Of a stretch of DNA of 58,017 nt, positions 16,662 through 25,345 are shown piece after piece. A model generated the notes under the pieces. It was given only the letters and a program-made list of their open reading frames with translations, searched no databases and was not told the DNA's origin. Each line of letters begins with the position of its first letter. Position 1 is the first letter of the stretch. Source of the stretch: a bacterium (GTDB lineage Bacteria; Vulcanimicrobiota; Xenobia; Xenobiales; JADMJV01). The stretch spans positions 5,220 to 63,236 of the forward strand of contig JAFEBA010000132.1 of the NCBI GenBank assembly GCA_018266105.1. The letters run 5' to 3'. The position numbers and the translations under genes are program-made.

Positions 16662-17812
16662 GCCGCCTGCTGATCGTGGACGACGAACCCGCCAATATCC
16701 AGGCTCTAAACGGAATCCTGCGCGAGCAGGGTTATGCCATCAGCGTGGCCACCAGCGGGCTGCAGGCCCTGAAGGTGTTGAATTCCATTCGTCCCGACCT
16801 GATTCTGCTGGACGTGGTCATGCCCGAGCTGGATGGATTTGAGACCTCTGAGCGTCTGAAGCATTCCGCCGAATGGCGCGATATTCCGATCATTTTTCTC
16901 ACGGCCAAAGCCGCACCGCGCGACATCGTTCGAGGATTCGAATTGGGCGCGGTGGACTATGTGGCCAAGCCTTTTCACGCCCACGAGTTGCTGGCTCGGG
17001 TCAAAACTCACCTGGCCATGGACCGGTTGCGCCGCGAGAATGAACGCCTGGTCCGGGCCGAGTCGGAACTGGCTCGTCACCGTTCGGTGGCTGAGATGGT
17101 GGCCGGTGTGGCCCATGAGCTCAATACCCCGCTTGGAATCATTAATACGGCTGCCGGCCTGCTCACAAAGTGGGCGGGAGAGCCCGCTCTCGAGGCTCTC
17201 AAGGTCACGCCCGAAGGCAAGATGCTGTTGGACGATCTGCTGGATGCCGGCAAACTGATCACTCGCAACGCGTCCCGGGCCCACAAACTGGTGCAAGATT
17301 TCAAGAAGGTCTCGGTGCATCAGATTACCGACATTCGCGAACAGGCCGACCTGGCCGAGGTGGTGCGCGACACGGTTCATCTTTTTCAGGTGAGCGCCCC
17401 TCGGCAGTCTCTGCAAATTGAGGTCATCAATGGATTGGGCGAGCAGCCGGCCAGCTGGGTGGGCTATCCCGGTTCGCTGTCTCAGGTGCTTTTGAACCTG
17501 CTCAGCAACGCTCAGGCCTACGGTTATCCCGATGGGCAGCCTGGTAAGGTGGAAGTTCGGCTGGATCGAGACGGAGAAGGCTATTGCCTGAGCGTGCGAG
17601 ATTTTGGCAAGGGAATCTCCGCCGAACATCTACCCCGCGTCTTCGACCCGTTCTTCACCACTGGACGGGCTCGTGGGGGCAGCGGCCTGGGAATGTCCAT
17701 TGTGCACACCATCGTCACCGCCCACATGCAAGGAACCATCCGCCTTCAATCCAGCCCGGGCGAGGGCACCACGGTCCTGATCGGACTGCCCCAGATCGTT
17801 CCGGAATCCTGA
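16658..17812 (+). CDS. Response regulator-histidine kinase (REC-HisKA-HATPase)
   Basis: In this 384-aa soluble protein a receiver domain comes first (IVDDEP, phospho-acceptor D52 in LILLDVVMPELDG, K in YVAKPF), then a coiled linker, a HisKA domain with H153 in GVAHELNTPLG, and an HATPase domain with N, G1 and G2 boxes (LLNLLSNAQAYG, VRDFGKGI, GGSGLGMSIV). The order REC then kinase, with no sensor, means it takes its input from another phospho-donor, plausibly the adjacent Hpt protein. TTG start overlapping the previous stop. A further response regulator follows 60 bp downstream. Confidence 0.9.
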   Translation: MSRLLIVDDEPANIQALNGILREQGYAISVATSGLQALKVLNSIRPDLILLDVVMPELDGFETSERLKHSAEWRDIPIIFLTAKAAPRDIVRGFELGAVDYVAKPFHAHELLARVKTHLAMDRLRRENERLVRAESELARHRSVAEMVAGVAHELNTPLGIINTAAGLLTKWAGEPALEALKVTPEGKMLLDDLLDAGKLITRNASRAHKLVQDFKKVSVHQITDIREQADLAEVVRDTVHLFQVSAPRQSLQIEVINGLGEQPASWVGYPGSLSQVLLNLLSNAQAYGYPDGQPGKVEVRLDRDGEGYCLSVRDFGKGISAEHLPRVFDPFFTTGRARGGSGLGMSIVHTIVTAHMQGTIRLQSSPGEGTTVLIGLPQIVPES

Positions 17813-17872
17813 CCCTCAGGGGGAAACCTGTTGGCCTCTCGCGCACAATCCGGGTAGCGGAGGTTTGAAAAA

Positions 17873-18748
17873 ATGCACTTAACCGAATTTCACGTCTTGC
17901 TGGTGGACGATGAACCCGATGTTCACGAGATTTCGCGCCTGGCCATGCGTCATTTCAAGGTCTATGGCCTGCCCGTGCGACTGCATTCGGCCTACAGCAA
18001 GGCCGAGGCCATCGAGGTGCTCAATGGGCTGACCCTGGGACGCCCGGATATCAGCCTGGCCTCAGTGGCCCTGATCGACGTAGTGATGGAGAGTGACCGG
18101 GCCGGTTTGGAATTGTGCGATCACATTCGCAATGTCATGCAAAACCGTTTGTTGCAGATCTGTCTGCGCACCGGTCAACCCGGGATGGCTCCGGAACGAA
18201 CCGTGCTGGATCAATACGATATCCAGGGTTACCTGGCCAAGGGGGAGGCCACCGAAGACAAGCTCTACACGATCGTGAAGGCAGGTGTGCGCGAAGCTTA
18301 CTTCTCGGGACTTTCCCACGCCTTGCAGGACTTGCTGCACTACCTCATTCCTTCGGCCAGCTCGCGTGCTGCCATCGCTGAGGCCCTCAAAAACTGGGAA
18401 CGTCTGGCCCGCTTGAAGTTCAAAGGCGGCCAGGCCGAGACCATCAGCGCCGCTCTTTGCTACATCCTCGAGAACGAGTTCGTCACCGGCCTGGAAGACT
18501 GGCATGAGTCGGCCGCCGCCCTGAAGCGACGGGATGAGTTGCTGGCCTTGCCCTCCATTCGCCTGAATGAGGACGGGGACCAGTTCTGTATTGAAGGTCG
18601 GGATCTTCTGATTCACATCGCACCCACCCAGGTGAATGCGGAAATTCACTACATGTTGCGTGGCACCGTGCCCCCGCCCGATTGGGAAGTCTTTCTCTAT
18701 CATCGCTACTTGCGATCGTTCTCGGCTCTTTGGAAACAGGCCGGTTAA
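17873..18748 (+). CDS. DUF3369-type response regulator
   Basis: The 291-aa protein has an N-terminal receiver with VDDEP and phospho-acceptor D69 in ALIDVVMESDRAG. The segment LRTGQPGMAPERTVLDQYDI is typical of the receivers that carry DUF3369, although the conserved K-x-K-T-E-L of that group is altered here to LAKGEATEDKL. The C-terminal 150 residues are helical with no HTH or enzymatic domain, so the output is probably protein-protein. It is the third gene of the Hpt / REC-kinase / REC set, and a hairpin ends the transcript. Confidence 0.82.
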   Translation: MHLTEFHVLLVDDEPDVHEISRLAMRHFKVYGLPVRLHSAYSKAEAIEVLNGLTLGRPDISLASVALIDVVMESDRAGLELCDHIRNVMQNRLLQICLRTGQPGMAPERTVLDQYDIQGYLAKGEATEDKLYTIVKAGVREAYFSGLSHALQDLLHYLIPSASSRAAIAEALKNWERLARLKFKGGQAETISAALCYILENEFVTGLEDWHESAAALKRRDELLALPSIRLNEDGDQFCIEGRDLLIHIAPTQVNAEIHYMLRGTVPPPDWEVFLYHRYLRSFSALWKQAG

Positions 18749-18778
18749 TTTGGCCAGGCCTCAGATGGGCTGAAAACA

Positions 18779-18806
18779 AAGTGGGAGAGCCATCGCTCTC
18801 CCACTT
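18779..18806 (+). terminator. 11-bp hairpin after the response regulator (terminator-like, weak T tract)
   Basis: AAGTGGGAGAG and CTCTCCCACTT form a perfect 11-bp stem with a 6-nt loop, 30 bp after the stop. The following bases are CCAATTTAT rather than a T run, so intrinsic termination is likely but not certain. It isolates the phosphorelay from the downstream resistance gene. Confidence 0.6.
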
Positions 18807-18824
18807 CCAATTTATACCACACCC

Positions 18825-18845
18825 GGGGGCTTGCGGCAAGCTCCC
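18825..18845 (+). promoter_or_regulatory. Rifamycin-associated element (RAE)-like palindrome upstream of rph
   Basis: A 21-bp near-perfect palindrome of two 10-bp arms around a central G, one mismatch, contains GGGGCTTGCGGCAAG. This 15-mer matches, as I recall it, the start of the 19-bp RAE that precedes rifamycin-inactivation genes in actinomycetes and some Firmicutes. It sits 22 bp before the start of a rifampicin-phosphotransferase homologue, exactly where an RAE is expected. The embedded TTGCGG could serve as a -35 box. Rifamycin-responsive control is inferred from known RAE genes. Confidence 0.82.
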
Positions 18846-18855
18846 AGGTTGGGCC

Positions 18856-18861
18856 TATTAT
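18856..18861 (+). promoter_or_regulatory. Candidate -10 box for leaderless rph transcript
   Basis: TATTAT lies at -12 to -7 relative to the A of the ATG at 18868, so transcription may begin on the start codon itself. The TTGCGG inside the RAE lies 19 bp upstream. No Shine-Dalgarno precedes the ATG, consistent with leaderless translation. This is inference from spacing. Confidence 0.5.
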
Positions 18862-18867
18862 CGGCAA

Positions 18868-21426
18868 ATGCGAAATGCTTATGTTTTAGAATTTGCGGAA
18901 ATGAACCGCTCCAACATTTCACTGGTGGGCGGCAAGGCCGCAAATCTGGGTGAATTATCCCGTCTGGAGGACACCGCCGTGCCTTCCGGCTTTTGCATCG
19001 CCACCAGTGCTTACCAAGAAATGTTGCGGCGAAATCCGCAGATTGCAACACAGCTGGAACAGGACCCCTTCGAGCCGGCCTCCATTCGAGCCGCCATCGA
19101 AGGCATCTCGTTTTGGCCCGAGTTTCGTTCGGCGGTCGCCGCCAGGCTGGCTCGGTTTTCTCCCGATCAGGCCTGGGCGGTGCGCTCCAGCGCCACTGCC
19201 GAAGACCTGCCCGGAGCTTCCTTTGCCGGTCAGCAGGACTCGTATTTGAACCAGTGTGGCCAGCTGGCCGTGTTGGAGCATATTCGCAAATGCTGGGCTT
19301 CCCTGTTTAGTGATCGGGCCGTGGCCTACCGTGAACGCCAGGGGTTTCCACATTCCCGAGTGCAAATGGCGGTGCTGGTTCAGGCCATGGTCTTTCCGCA
19401 GGTCTCGGGAATCTTGTTCAGTGCCGACCCCGTCAGTGGCCATCGCCAGCGAGTCTGCCTGGAGGCCGGCTGGGGCCTGGGGGAGGGGCTGGTCTCAGGT
19501 CGGGTGGCCGCCGATCGTTTCACCGTTCGCGAAGGAAAGATTGAGAGCAGAAGGGTTGTCTCCAAGGAGACGGCTATTGTCGCCCTTGAGCCAGGCGCCA
19601 CGCAGCGAATTGAAGTTCCCGAGTCACAAAGGCTCTCGTCTTGCTTGACGGACGAGCAGGTTCTGCAGCTGGCCGCCTTGGGGAAGGAATTGGAGTCCCA
19701 TTTTGGCCAGCCGCAGGACCTGGAATGGAGCCTGGTGGATGGAAAGATTCACGTCTTGCAGAGTCGTCCCATGACCGCTCTTTTTCCGCTGCCCGAATTA
19801 AACGATCAGGACTTTCACATTTACGTATCCGTCGGCCATCAGCAAATGATGACGGAGGCTATCAAACCGCTGGGTTTGTCGGTCTGGCAGGCAACGGCCG
19901 CCCGCCCGATGCATTCCGCCGGAGGCAGACTGTTTGTGGACGTGGCCCCCGACCTGGCCTCGCCGGCCGGGCGCAATGTCATTTTGAACGTGTTGGGCAA
20001 ATCCGACCCCTTGATCAAGGATGCGATCTCCACCCTCTTAGAGCGCGAGGGCCTGGAAGCTGACCTGCCGGCCCAGGCCGGGCCACCTCCCAACTTTGAG
20101 CAGATGATCGATTACGACCCGGGCCTGGTGCCAGAACTGATGGAGTCTACGCGGGCCTCCTTGCATCATTTGGCAAGGCAACTGCTGGTCAAGTCGGGCC
20201 TGGAGCTGTTGGATTTTATCCTGCAGGACCTCCAGGAATTAAGAGGGGGAGTCAGTGGCCCCAGGGGATTTTCCGTAATTGTGACCGCTACCAACGCGGC
20301 TTACTGGCTCAATGAGAATCTTGAGAACTGGCTGGGGGAGCCCAATGCGGCTCACGCGCTTTCTCTCTCTTTGCCCAACAACGTGACCTCCCAGATGGGC
20401 CTGGCCCTGCTCGAGGTGGCTGACTCCATCCGGCCCTTTCCCAAACTGGTCGAGTATTTGCAGACCACCCGGGATGAGGATTTTCTCAGCCAGCTGCCGG
20501 CTTTCAAGGGCGGAGAGGCGGCACGGCAGGCCATTTTGACCTACCTGGACCGCTATGGGATGCGTTGCACCGGCGAAATTGACATCACCCGGCCTCGCTG
20601 GAGCGAACAGCCGCTGTCGCTGTTGCCGGCTCTGCTCAATCATGTGCGCGCTTTTCCGTCTGGGGAAGCTCAACGTCGTTTTCTGCATGGGCAACAGCAG
20701 GCTCAGCAGAAGGAGCAGGAGCTGTTGCAGCGCTTGCGCCAGATGCCCGAAGGCGAGCAAAAGGCGGAGCAGACCCGCAAGATGATCGAGTTGCTGCGCA
20801 ATTATGCGGGTTACCGGGAGTTTCCCAAATATGCCCTGATTTCGCGCTACTTTCTCTACAAGCAGGCGCTGCTAAGAGAAGCTGAGGGCCTGGTTCAGAA
20901 AGAGGTTCTGGCTGCCCCGGATGAGATCTTTTTTCTGACCCTGCAAGAACTGCGCGATTTGCTGGTGACGGGGCAGCTGGACCGGGCGCTCATTCGGCAG
21001 CGCCTGCAGGCCTTCCAGTCCTACCAGAAATTGACACCCCCCCGTGTCATGACCTCGCACGGCGAGACCCTGAATGGAAGCTTTCAACGAGACCATTTGC
21101 CCGCCGGAGCGCTGGCCGGACTGACGGTTTCCAACGGAGTTGTGGAGGGGCGCGCTCGCGTCGTTCTGACCCTGGCCGAAGCCGAGCTGGAAGAAGGGGA
21201 CATTCTGGTGACAAGCTGTACCGACCCGAGTTGGACTCCGCTCTTTGTTTCGATTCGCGGACTGGTTACCGAGGTCGGGGGTCTGATGACCCACGGGGCC
21301 GTGATCGCCCGCGAATACGGATTACCGGCCATCGTGGGCGTGGCCGGCGCCACCCGATTGATTCGTGACGGACAGAAAGTCCGCCTGAATGCCAGCCAGG
21401 GTTATGTGGAGGTGTTGCCTGTCTAA
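18868..21426 (+). CDS. rph: Rifampicin phosphotransferase (Rph) homologue
   Basis: The 852-aa protein matches Rph in length and order. An ATP-binding domain comes first (LVGGKAANLGELSR, AVRSSATAEDLPGASFAGQQ, and the LQSRPMTALFPLP block). The middle domain lies where Rph binds rifamycin, and the C-terminal swivelling domain has H809 in GGLMTHGAVIAREYG. Rph transfers the beta-phosphate of ATP to the rifampicin ansa bridge via this histidine. PEP synthase is excluded because the C-terminal PEP-binding barrel is absent. The frame is open to 18682, but that would overlap the response regulator. ATG 18868 matches the family N-terminus and sits after the RAE. Substrate is inferred from the family and the RAE. 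Confidence 0.88.
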   Translation: MRNAYVLEFAEMNRSNISLVGGKAANLGELSRLEDTAVPSGFCIATSAYQEMLRRNPQIATQLEQDPFEPASIRAAIEGISFWPEFRSAVAARLARFSPDQAWAVRSSATAEDLPGASFAGQQDSYLNQCGQLAVLEHIRKCWASLFSDRAVAYRERQGFPHSRVQMAVLVQAMVFPQVSGILFSADPVSGHRQRVCLEAGWGLGEGLVSGRVAADRFTVREGKIESRRVVSKETAIVALEPGATQRIEVPESQRLSSCLTDEQVLQLAALGKELESHFGQPQDLEWSLVDGKIHVLQSRPMTALFPLPELNDQDFHIYVSVGHQQMMTEAIKPLGLSVWQATAARPMHSAGGRLFVDVAPDLASPAGRNVILNVLGKSDPLIKDAISTLLEREGLEADLPAQAGPPPNFEQMIDYDPGLVPELMESTRASLHHLARQLLVKSGLELLDFILQDLQELRGGVSGPRGFSVIVTATNAAYWLNENLENWLGEPNAAHALSLSLPNNVTSQMGLALLEVADSIRPFPKLVEYLQTTRDEDFLSQLPAFKGGEAARQAILTYLDRYGMRCTGEIDITRPRWSEQPLSLLPALLNHVRAFPSGEAQRRFLHGQQQAQQKEQELLQRLRQMPEGEQKAEQTRKMIELLRNYAGYREFPKYALISRYFLYKQALLREAEGLVQKEVLAAPDEIFFLTLQELRDLLVTGQLDRALIRQRLQAFQSYQKLTPPRVMTSHGETLNGSFQRDHLPAGALAGLTVSNGVVEGRARVVLTLAEAELEEGDILVTSCTDPSWTPLFVSIRGLVTEVGGLMTHGAVIAREYGLPAIVGVAGATRLIRDGQKVRLNASQGYVEVLPV

Positions 21427-21478
21427 GTCTTCACCATTCATCAACAACTCGCTCAGGCCGGCCGGCTATGCTGAGAAC

Positions 21479-22153
21479 ATGACCCGGCTGCGCAGTTTCC
21501 TTGGTGATCGCCCACCGCTCTCCGACCCTTGCGGTCGGGCCCCGGCTGGCTGGACTCCCTCCGACCTGAAGGGTGTACCTTCGGCGCGGCGTCCCGGTAT
21601 GCTGGCGGCTTCCTGGGATGCGATCAAGGGCAAGGCCGAGCGTCCCGACGGACAGTCCTTGACCCCGGTCCAGATCGACCAGATGGCACCCCACCTGGCT
21701 CAAAACTTCAACCTCCCGGAAAGCGAAGTGCGTGCCCACCTGTCCGAAGTCGAGCTGTTCCTGGGCGGGCCGGCTGCCAACACTCCCTGGAACGCAGTGA
21801 CCATTGGCCACGACATTTATGTGCGCAGTCAAGACGAACTGAAAGCCATCGAGTCATACAATTACCGCCGCTGGTTGGTGCACGAATGCGGCCACGTGAT
21901 GCAGTTTGCCCGTACCCCCGAGAATCTGGACGACACCCACCGGGTGCGTCGATATCTGGGGGCTTACGTGGGGGGGCTGGTGGTGGGTCCACATTGCAGT
22001 CCCGGGGCGGTCTTTACCGGCCTGGGGATGTGGTTGAATGAAAACTTGAACCCCTGGAACCACAACAAGACTCACATCGGACTGCAGGAAGCCATGCACG
22101 ATACCCACGTCATGGAAGCTGAAGCCGAGCGCTCGGCCAAGGCCTTCGCCTAG
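21479..22153 (+). CDS. DUF4157-like metallopeptidase domain protein
   Basis: In this 224-aa protein, residues 96-146 match the DUF4157 core: GGPAANTPWNAVTIGHDIYV, then H135-E-C-G-H139 (HECGHVMQFA) as an HExxH zinc site. In other bacteria this domain is often attached to secreted or toxin proteins. Here it stands alone, with no signal peptide and a Pro/Arg-rich N-terminus (RPPLSDP, APAGW). ATG 21479 is chosen; the frame is open further upstream into rph. Its last 4 bp overlap the convergent esterase gene. Target unknown. Confidence 0.66.
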   Translation: MTRLRSFLGDRPPLSDPCGRAPAGWTPSDLKGVPSARRPGMLAASWDAIKGKAERPDGQSLTPVQIDQMAPHLAQNFNLPESEVRAHLSEVELFLGGPAANTPWNAVTIGHDIYVRSQDELKAIESYNYRRWLVHECGHVMQFARTPENLDDTHRVRRYLGAYVGGLVVGPHCSPGAVFTGLGMWLNENLNPWNHNKTHIGLQEAMHDTHVMEAEAERSAKAFA

Positions 22154-23067
22154 AGAAACTTGTTCTGGCGCATCCAAGCCAGCGCATCGCGGGTCCACTG
22201 GTCGCAATCGGTCCCCTGTTTTCTCACTCCAAAAGCGTGACCACCTTGTTCGTAGAGCTTGAGGGTCACGTTCAGGTGAGCCTTTTTAAGAGCTCGAGCG
22301 TAGACTTCCGAATAATGCACCGGATCCACCGGGTCGTCTTTAGCGTGGACCAGCAATGTCGGCGGGATGTCTTTGGAGATTACGATGTCGGTGTTGAGAG
22401 CCCGCGAATCCTGATTTTTGTGTCGCATGGTCATGTGACCCGGGTAGACCGGGATGGCGAAGTCGGGCCGGCAACTGACCTGGTCGATCTCGTCCTGGGC
22501 GGGGTAGGAGCGCTTGAGTCCATTGGTGCTGGCCAGCACGGCCACATTACCTCCGGCTGAAAACCCCATGACCCCGATTTTGTGGGGGTCAATGTTGTAT
22601 TCCTGAGCGCGGGCCCGGATGATGGAAATCGTTCTCTGAGCGTCCTGCAGAGCCATGGGCATTTTGGGAGTGACGTGTTTGCCCAACTTGCTGTCCCAAT
22701 AGCAGCCAGAGTAGGGAACTCGATACTTGACCAGCACGCAGGTGATGCCGGCCTGGTTGAGCCAGTTCGCGATCTCGGTGCCCTCGATACCCATGGCCAG
22801 AACCAGGTGCCCGCCTCCGGGAAAGACCAGAATACAGGTTCCGGTCGGGTTCTTTTTGGGAGCGTAGACCGTGTAGGTCGGGTTGGATACGTTGGTGACC
22901 GGCTTGCCCGACAAGGACTCGGGGTCCTCCAGTTTGCGAATGCCGCCGGCCAGCACGGGCGAGTGAGACGGCCAGATGGGAATTTGCTGAAGCCCACCCT
23001 TGGGAGCCCACTCGTCGGCGATGGCGACGCCACTTAAAAGCAGGCCGATGAGAACTTTTTTCAACAT
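22150..23067 (-). CDS. Secreted alpha/beta-hydrolase (esterase-like)
   Basis: The 305-aa protein begins with a signal peptide (MLKKVLIGLLLSGVAIA). The alpha/beta-hydrolase fold shows an oxyanion segment FPGGGHLVL, the nucleophile elbow GFSAGG (Ser), a catalytic Asp in HAKDDPVDP and the His in GGHAFG. This arrangement resembles the BD-FAE/acetyl-xylan-esterase-like hydrolases. It is expected in the periplasm or outside the cell, acting on acetylated glycan or other esters; the substrate is not shown. It lies downstream of ferrochelatase on the same strand but 99 bp away. Confidence 0.82.
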   Translation of the reverse strand: MLKKVLIGLLLSGVAIADEWAPKGGLQQIPIWPSHSPVLAGGIRKLEDPESLSGKPVTNVSNPTYTVYAPKKNPTGTCILVFPGGGHLVLAMGIEGTEIANWLNQAGITCVLVKYRVPYSGCYWDSKLGKHVTPKMPMALQDAQRTISIIRARAQEYNIDPHKIGVMGFSAGGNVAVLASTNGLKRSYPAQDEIDQVSCRPDFAIPVYPGHMTMRHKNQDSRALNTDIVISKDIPPTLLVHAKDDPVDPVHYSEVYARALKKAHLNVTLKLYEQGGHAFGVRKQGTDCDQWTRDALAWMRQNKFL

Positions 23068-23166
23068 TCCACTCTCTTCAGGGGGCGACGAAACTTACCT
23101 GGGTCCGCCAAAAGATTTGTTCGAGAAGGATTTGAGCCATCTCAGCAGCGCGTGGGCTCCATGTGT

Positions 23167-24138
23167 TTAGCCTCGGCTGGGGGCCGGACAACAGTCTGGA
23201 GCGCAGGTGACAAAACTGTCGCCCGCTTCGCATCGCTCCTCCACCAGGTCCACGATCATCGAGACAAAACGGGGGTCCACTCCCACCGTGGCCACTCGCC
23301 GAAAGCCCATTCCCAGTTCTTCGGCCAGTTGGGCGGCCTCGGTGTCCAGATCAAAAAGCACTTCCATGTGGTCGCTGATGAATCCAATCGGGATCAGCAC
23401 CACCGCTCGGGTGCCGGCTTCGTGCAATTGGCGCATCCGGTCACAAACATCGGGTTCCAGCCAGGGCTGTTGGGGCGGTCCGCTGCGGCTTTGGTAAACC
23501 AATTCCCAGCCACCTTCCACCCCTGAGAGCTGGTGACAGAGCCGGCAAGCTTGCTGCAATTGCTCCTCGTAGGCGCAGTTGCTGGCCATGGAATTGGGAA
23601 TACTGTGGGCCGTGAACAGCACGGCCGGCTCCTGACCCGCCAATTCGGCCACGGCTCTGGCCAGACCGTCGGCCATGGGCTGCAGGAAGCCCGGACGGGA
23701 GAAAAATCTACCGAGTTTGTGTAAGGTTGGAGCTCCCTCACCCAGTTCGGCCCGTGCCTTTTGAATGTCTTCGTGATACTGGCGGCAACCCGAATAGCTG
23801 GAGAAGGCCGATGTGAAGAAAGCCAAAGACTTTTTGACGCCAGCCTGCTGCATTTCACGCAGCGTATCGGTCAGATAGGGATGCCAGTTGCGGTTTCCCC
23901 AATAGACCGGCAGCGAATGACCGCGGCGCTCCAACTCTGCTCGCAGGGCTGCCACCAGAGCCAGGTTCTGCTCATTGATGGGGCTTTTGCCTCCAAAATG
24001 GTGATAGTGTTCGGCCACTTCCAACAGGCGTTCGTGGGGAATTCTGCGCCCGCGGGTGACATTTTCCAAAAAGGGCATCACGTCTTCGTGGGCATTGGGC
24101 CCGCCGAATGACATCAGGATCAGCGCGTCATAGTTCAT
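23167..24138 (-). CDS. hemH: Ferrochelatase (coproporphyrin type, with [2Fe-2S] ligands)
   Basis: The 323-aa protein inserts Fe(II) into porphyrin. Catalytic H178 (FTAHSIPNS) and E259 (SDHMEVLFDLD) are present, with the YWGNRNWHP signature. C118 (SSYSGCRQY) and the C-terminal CAPDCC (C312, C316, C317) match the positions of the [2Fe-2S] ligands known from actinobacterial ferrochelatases. It diverges from the radical SAM gene across 96 bp that hold an FNR-like palindrome. The neighbouring HemY and radical SAM enzyme suggest it works on coproporphyrin III, as the coproporphyrin-dependent pathway does (then named cpfC); substrate is inference. Confidence 0.9.
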   Translation of the reverse strand: MNYDALILMSFGGPNAHEDVMPFLENVTRGRRIPHERLLEVAEHYHHFGGKSPINEQNLALVAALRAELERRGHSLPVYWGNRNWHPYLTDTLREMQQAGVKKSLAFFTSAFSSYSGCRQYHEDIQKARAELGEGAPTLHKLGRFFSRPGFLQPMADGLARAVAELAGQEPAVLFTAHSIPNSMASNCAYEEQLQQACRLCHQLSGVEGGWELVYQSRSGPPQQPWLEPDVCDRMRQLHEAGTRAVVLIPIGFISDHMEVLFDLDTEAAQLAEELGMGFRRVATVGVDPRFVSMIVDLVEERCEAGDSFVTCAPDCCPAPSRG

Positions 24139-24186
24139 CCCGCTTGCTGCGCGCCTGCTCCTCTGCTTCCTGCCCCGGCCTAAAGA

Positions 24187-24198
24187 TGATCTAGATCA
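24187..24198. promoter_or_regulatory. FNR/CRP-like box between hemH and the radical SAM gene
   Basis: The perfect 12-bp palindrome TGATCTAGATCA has the TGAT-N4-ATCA core of the FNR/DNR box (TTGAT-N4-ATCAA), lacking the outer T/A pair. It sits in the 96-bp divergent promoter gap, 48 bp from the hemH start and 36 bp from the radical SAM start. Control by an oxygen- or NO-sensing FNR-family factor is inferred. Confidence 0.5.
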
Positions 24199-24234
24199 GC
24201 GCGGGATAGTGGACAGGGGGGTAGGGTCAGGTTT

Positions 24235-25332
24235 ATGAGTTGGGACTTGAATCAAAAACCGATCCTCGTTTTCTGGGAGACCACTCGGGCTTGCGATCTG
24301 GCCTGCAAGCATTGCCGGGCCTCGGCCATGAAAACTCCTCCACCGGACGAACTCAGCCACGAAGAAGGCTTGCGGGTGCTGGACCAAATTGTCGAGTTTG
24401 GAAGACCCTATCCAATCTTGATTCTGACCGGAGGTGACGTGCTCAAGCGCTCCGGACTCTGGGAAATGATCAGGGCGGCCAAAGAGCGCGGCATTGCCGT
24501 GGCCGTCTCTCCCAGCGTCACTCCCTTGCTGACCGAGGAGGTGCTGCAACGCTTCCTGGCCGCCGAGGTCTCGGCCATTTCCTTCAGTCTGGATGGTTCC
24601 GATGCTGAGGGTCATGACGCGCTGCGTGGCGTGCCCGGCACCTGGGAACGGACTCTGCAGTTGGCTGGCTACGCCGCCGAAATCGGGCTGAGAGTTCAGA
24701 TCAACACCACCGTCATGAAGTGGAATTTAGGTCAGTTGCCCACCGTCTTTCGTCTCATCAAAGAGAAGGGAGTGGATATCTGGGAGGTCTTCTTTCTGAT
24801 CCACGAGGGTCGGGGTGAGCATCTGGAGGCGGCCACGCCCGAGGAATGCGAAGGCGTGTGCCAGTTCTTGGCCGAGGCGGCTGGCTACGGCTTGACCGTG
24901 CGCACAGTCGAGGCCCCTTTCTTTCGTCGCGTGGTCCAGCAGCACAAAAATGGCCAGATGCAGCCCAATCCACTGGGCGCGGAACTGGTCGAAGAGTTGC
25001 ACCGCCAGCTCGGTCCGCCCGACAAGCGTCCACAGAGTCGCAGTGCCCTCACTCGGGACGGCAACGGCCTGTTATTCATCAGCTATCGAGGCGACGTGAC
25101 CCCCAGCGGATTTTTGCCGGTGGTGGCGGGGAATCTGCGCGAGCAGACGTTGGCTGAGATCTATCGAGAACAACCCGCTTTTGTGGCTTTGCGCGCGGCC
25201 GAGTCTTTTCTCGGGCGCTGTGGTTCCTGCGATTTCCGCCAGTTGTGCGGAGGTTCGCGGGCCCGCGCCTACACCACCAGTGGCAACTACCTGAGCGAAG
25301 ATCCCGCCTGCGCCTACACGCCGGTAAATTAG
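24235..25332 (+). CDS. Radical SAM/SPASM enzyme of the AhbD/NirJ-like haem group
   Basis: The 365-aa protein has the radical SAM triad C20-x3-C24-x2-C27 (TTRACDLACKHCRAS) and a C-terminal auxiliary-cluster Cys region (GRCGSCDFRQLCGG). The segments SGFLPVVAGNLREQT and GGSRARAYTTSG closely resemble AhbD and NirJ, which act on Fe-coproporphyrin or haem d1 precursors. AhbD oxidatively decarboxylates the two propionates of coprohaem to make haem b. The gene is 13 bp upstream of hemY and divergent from hemH. No chlorite-dismutase-type ChdC is nearby, so it could supply the last step; that is inference. The ATG follows GGGGGGTAGGG loosely. Confidence 0.8.
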   Translation: MSWDLNQKPILVFWETTRACDLACKHCRASAMKTPPPDELSHEEGLRVLDQIVEFGRPYPILILTGGDVLKRSGLWEMIRAAKERGIAVAVSPSVTPLLTEEVLQRFLAAEVSAISFSLDGSDAEGHDALRGVPGTWERTLQLAGYAAEIGLRVQINTTVMKWNLGQLPTVFRLIKEKGVDIWEVFFLIHEGRGEHLEAATPEECEGVCQFLAEAAGYGLTVRTVEAPFFRRVVQQHKNGQMQPNPLGAELVEELHRQLGPPDKRPQSRSALTRDGNGLLFISYRGDVTPSGFLPVVAGNLREQTLAEIYREQPAFVALRAAESFLGRCGSCDFRQLCGGSRARAYTTSGNYLSEDPACAYTPVN

Positions 25333-25345
25333 GAGTTTCACGACC

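Noticed and set aside
18682..18868. Earlier start for the rph homologue at 18682
   Set aside because: It would overlap the response regulator gene, and the residues before 18868 do not resemble the family; the RAE and -10 sit just before 18868.
18868..21426. PEP synthase (ppsA) assignment
   Set aside because: The C-terminal PEP-binding barrel is absent and the length and order match Rph, with an RAE upstream.
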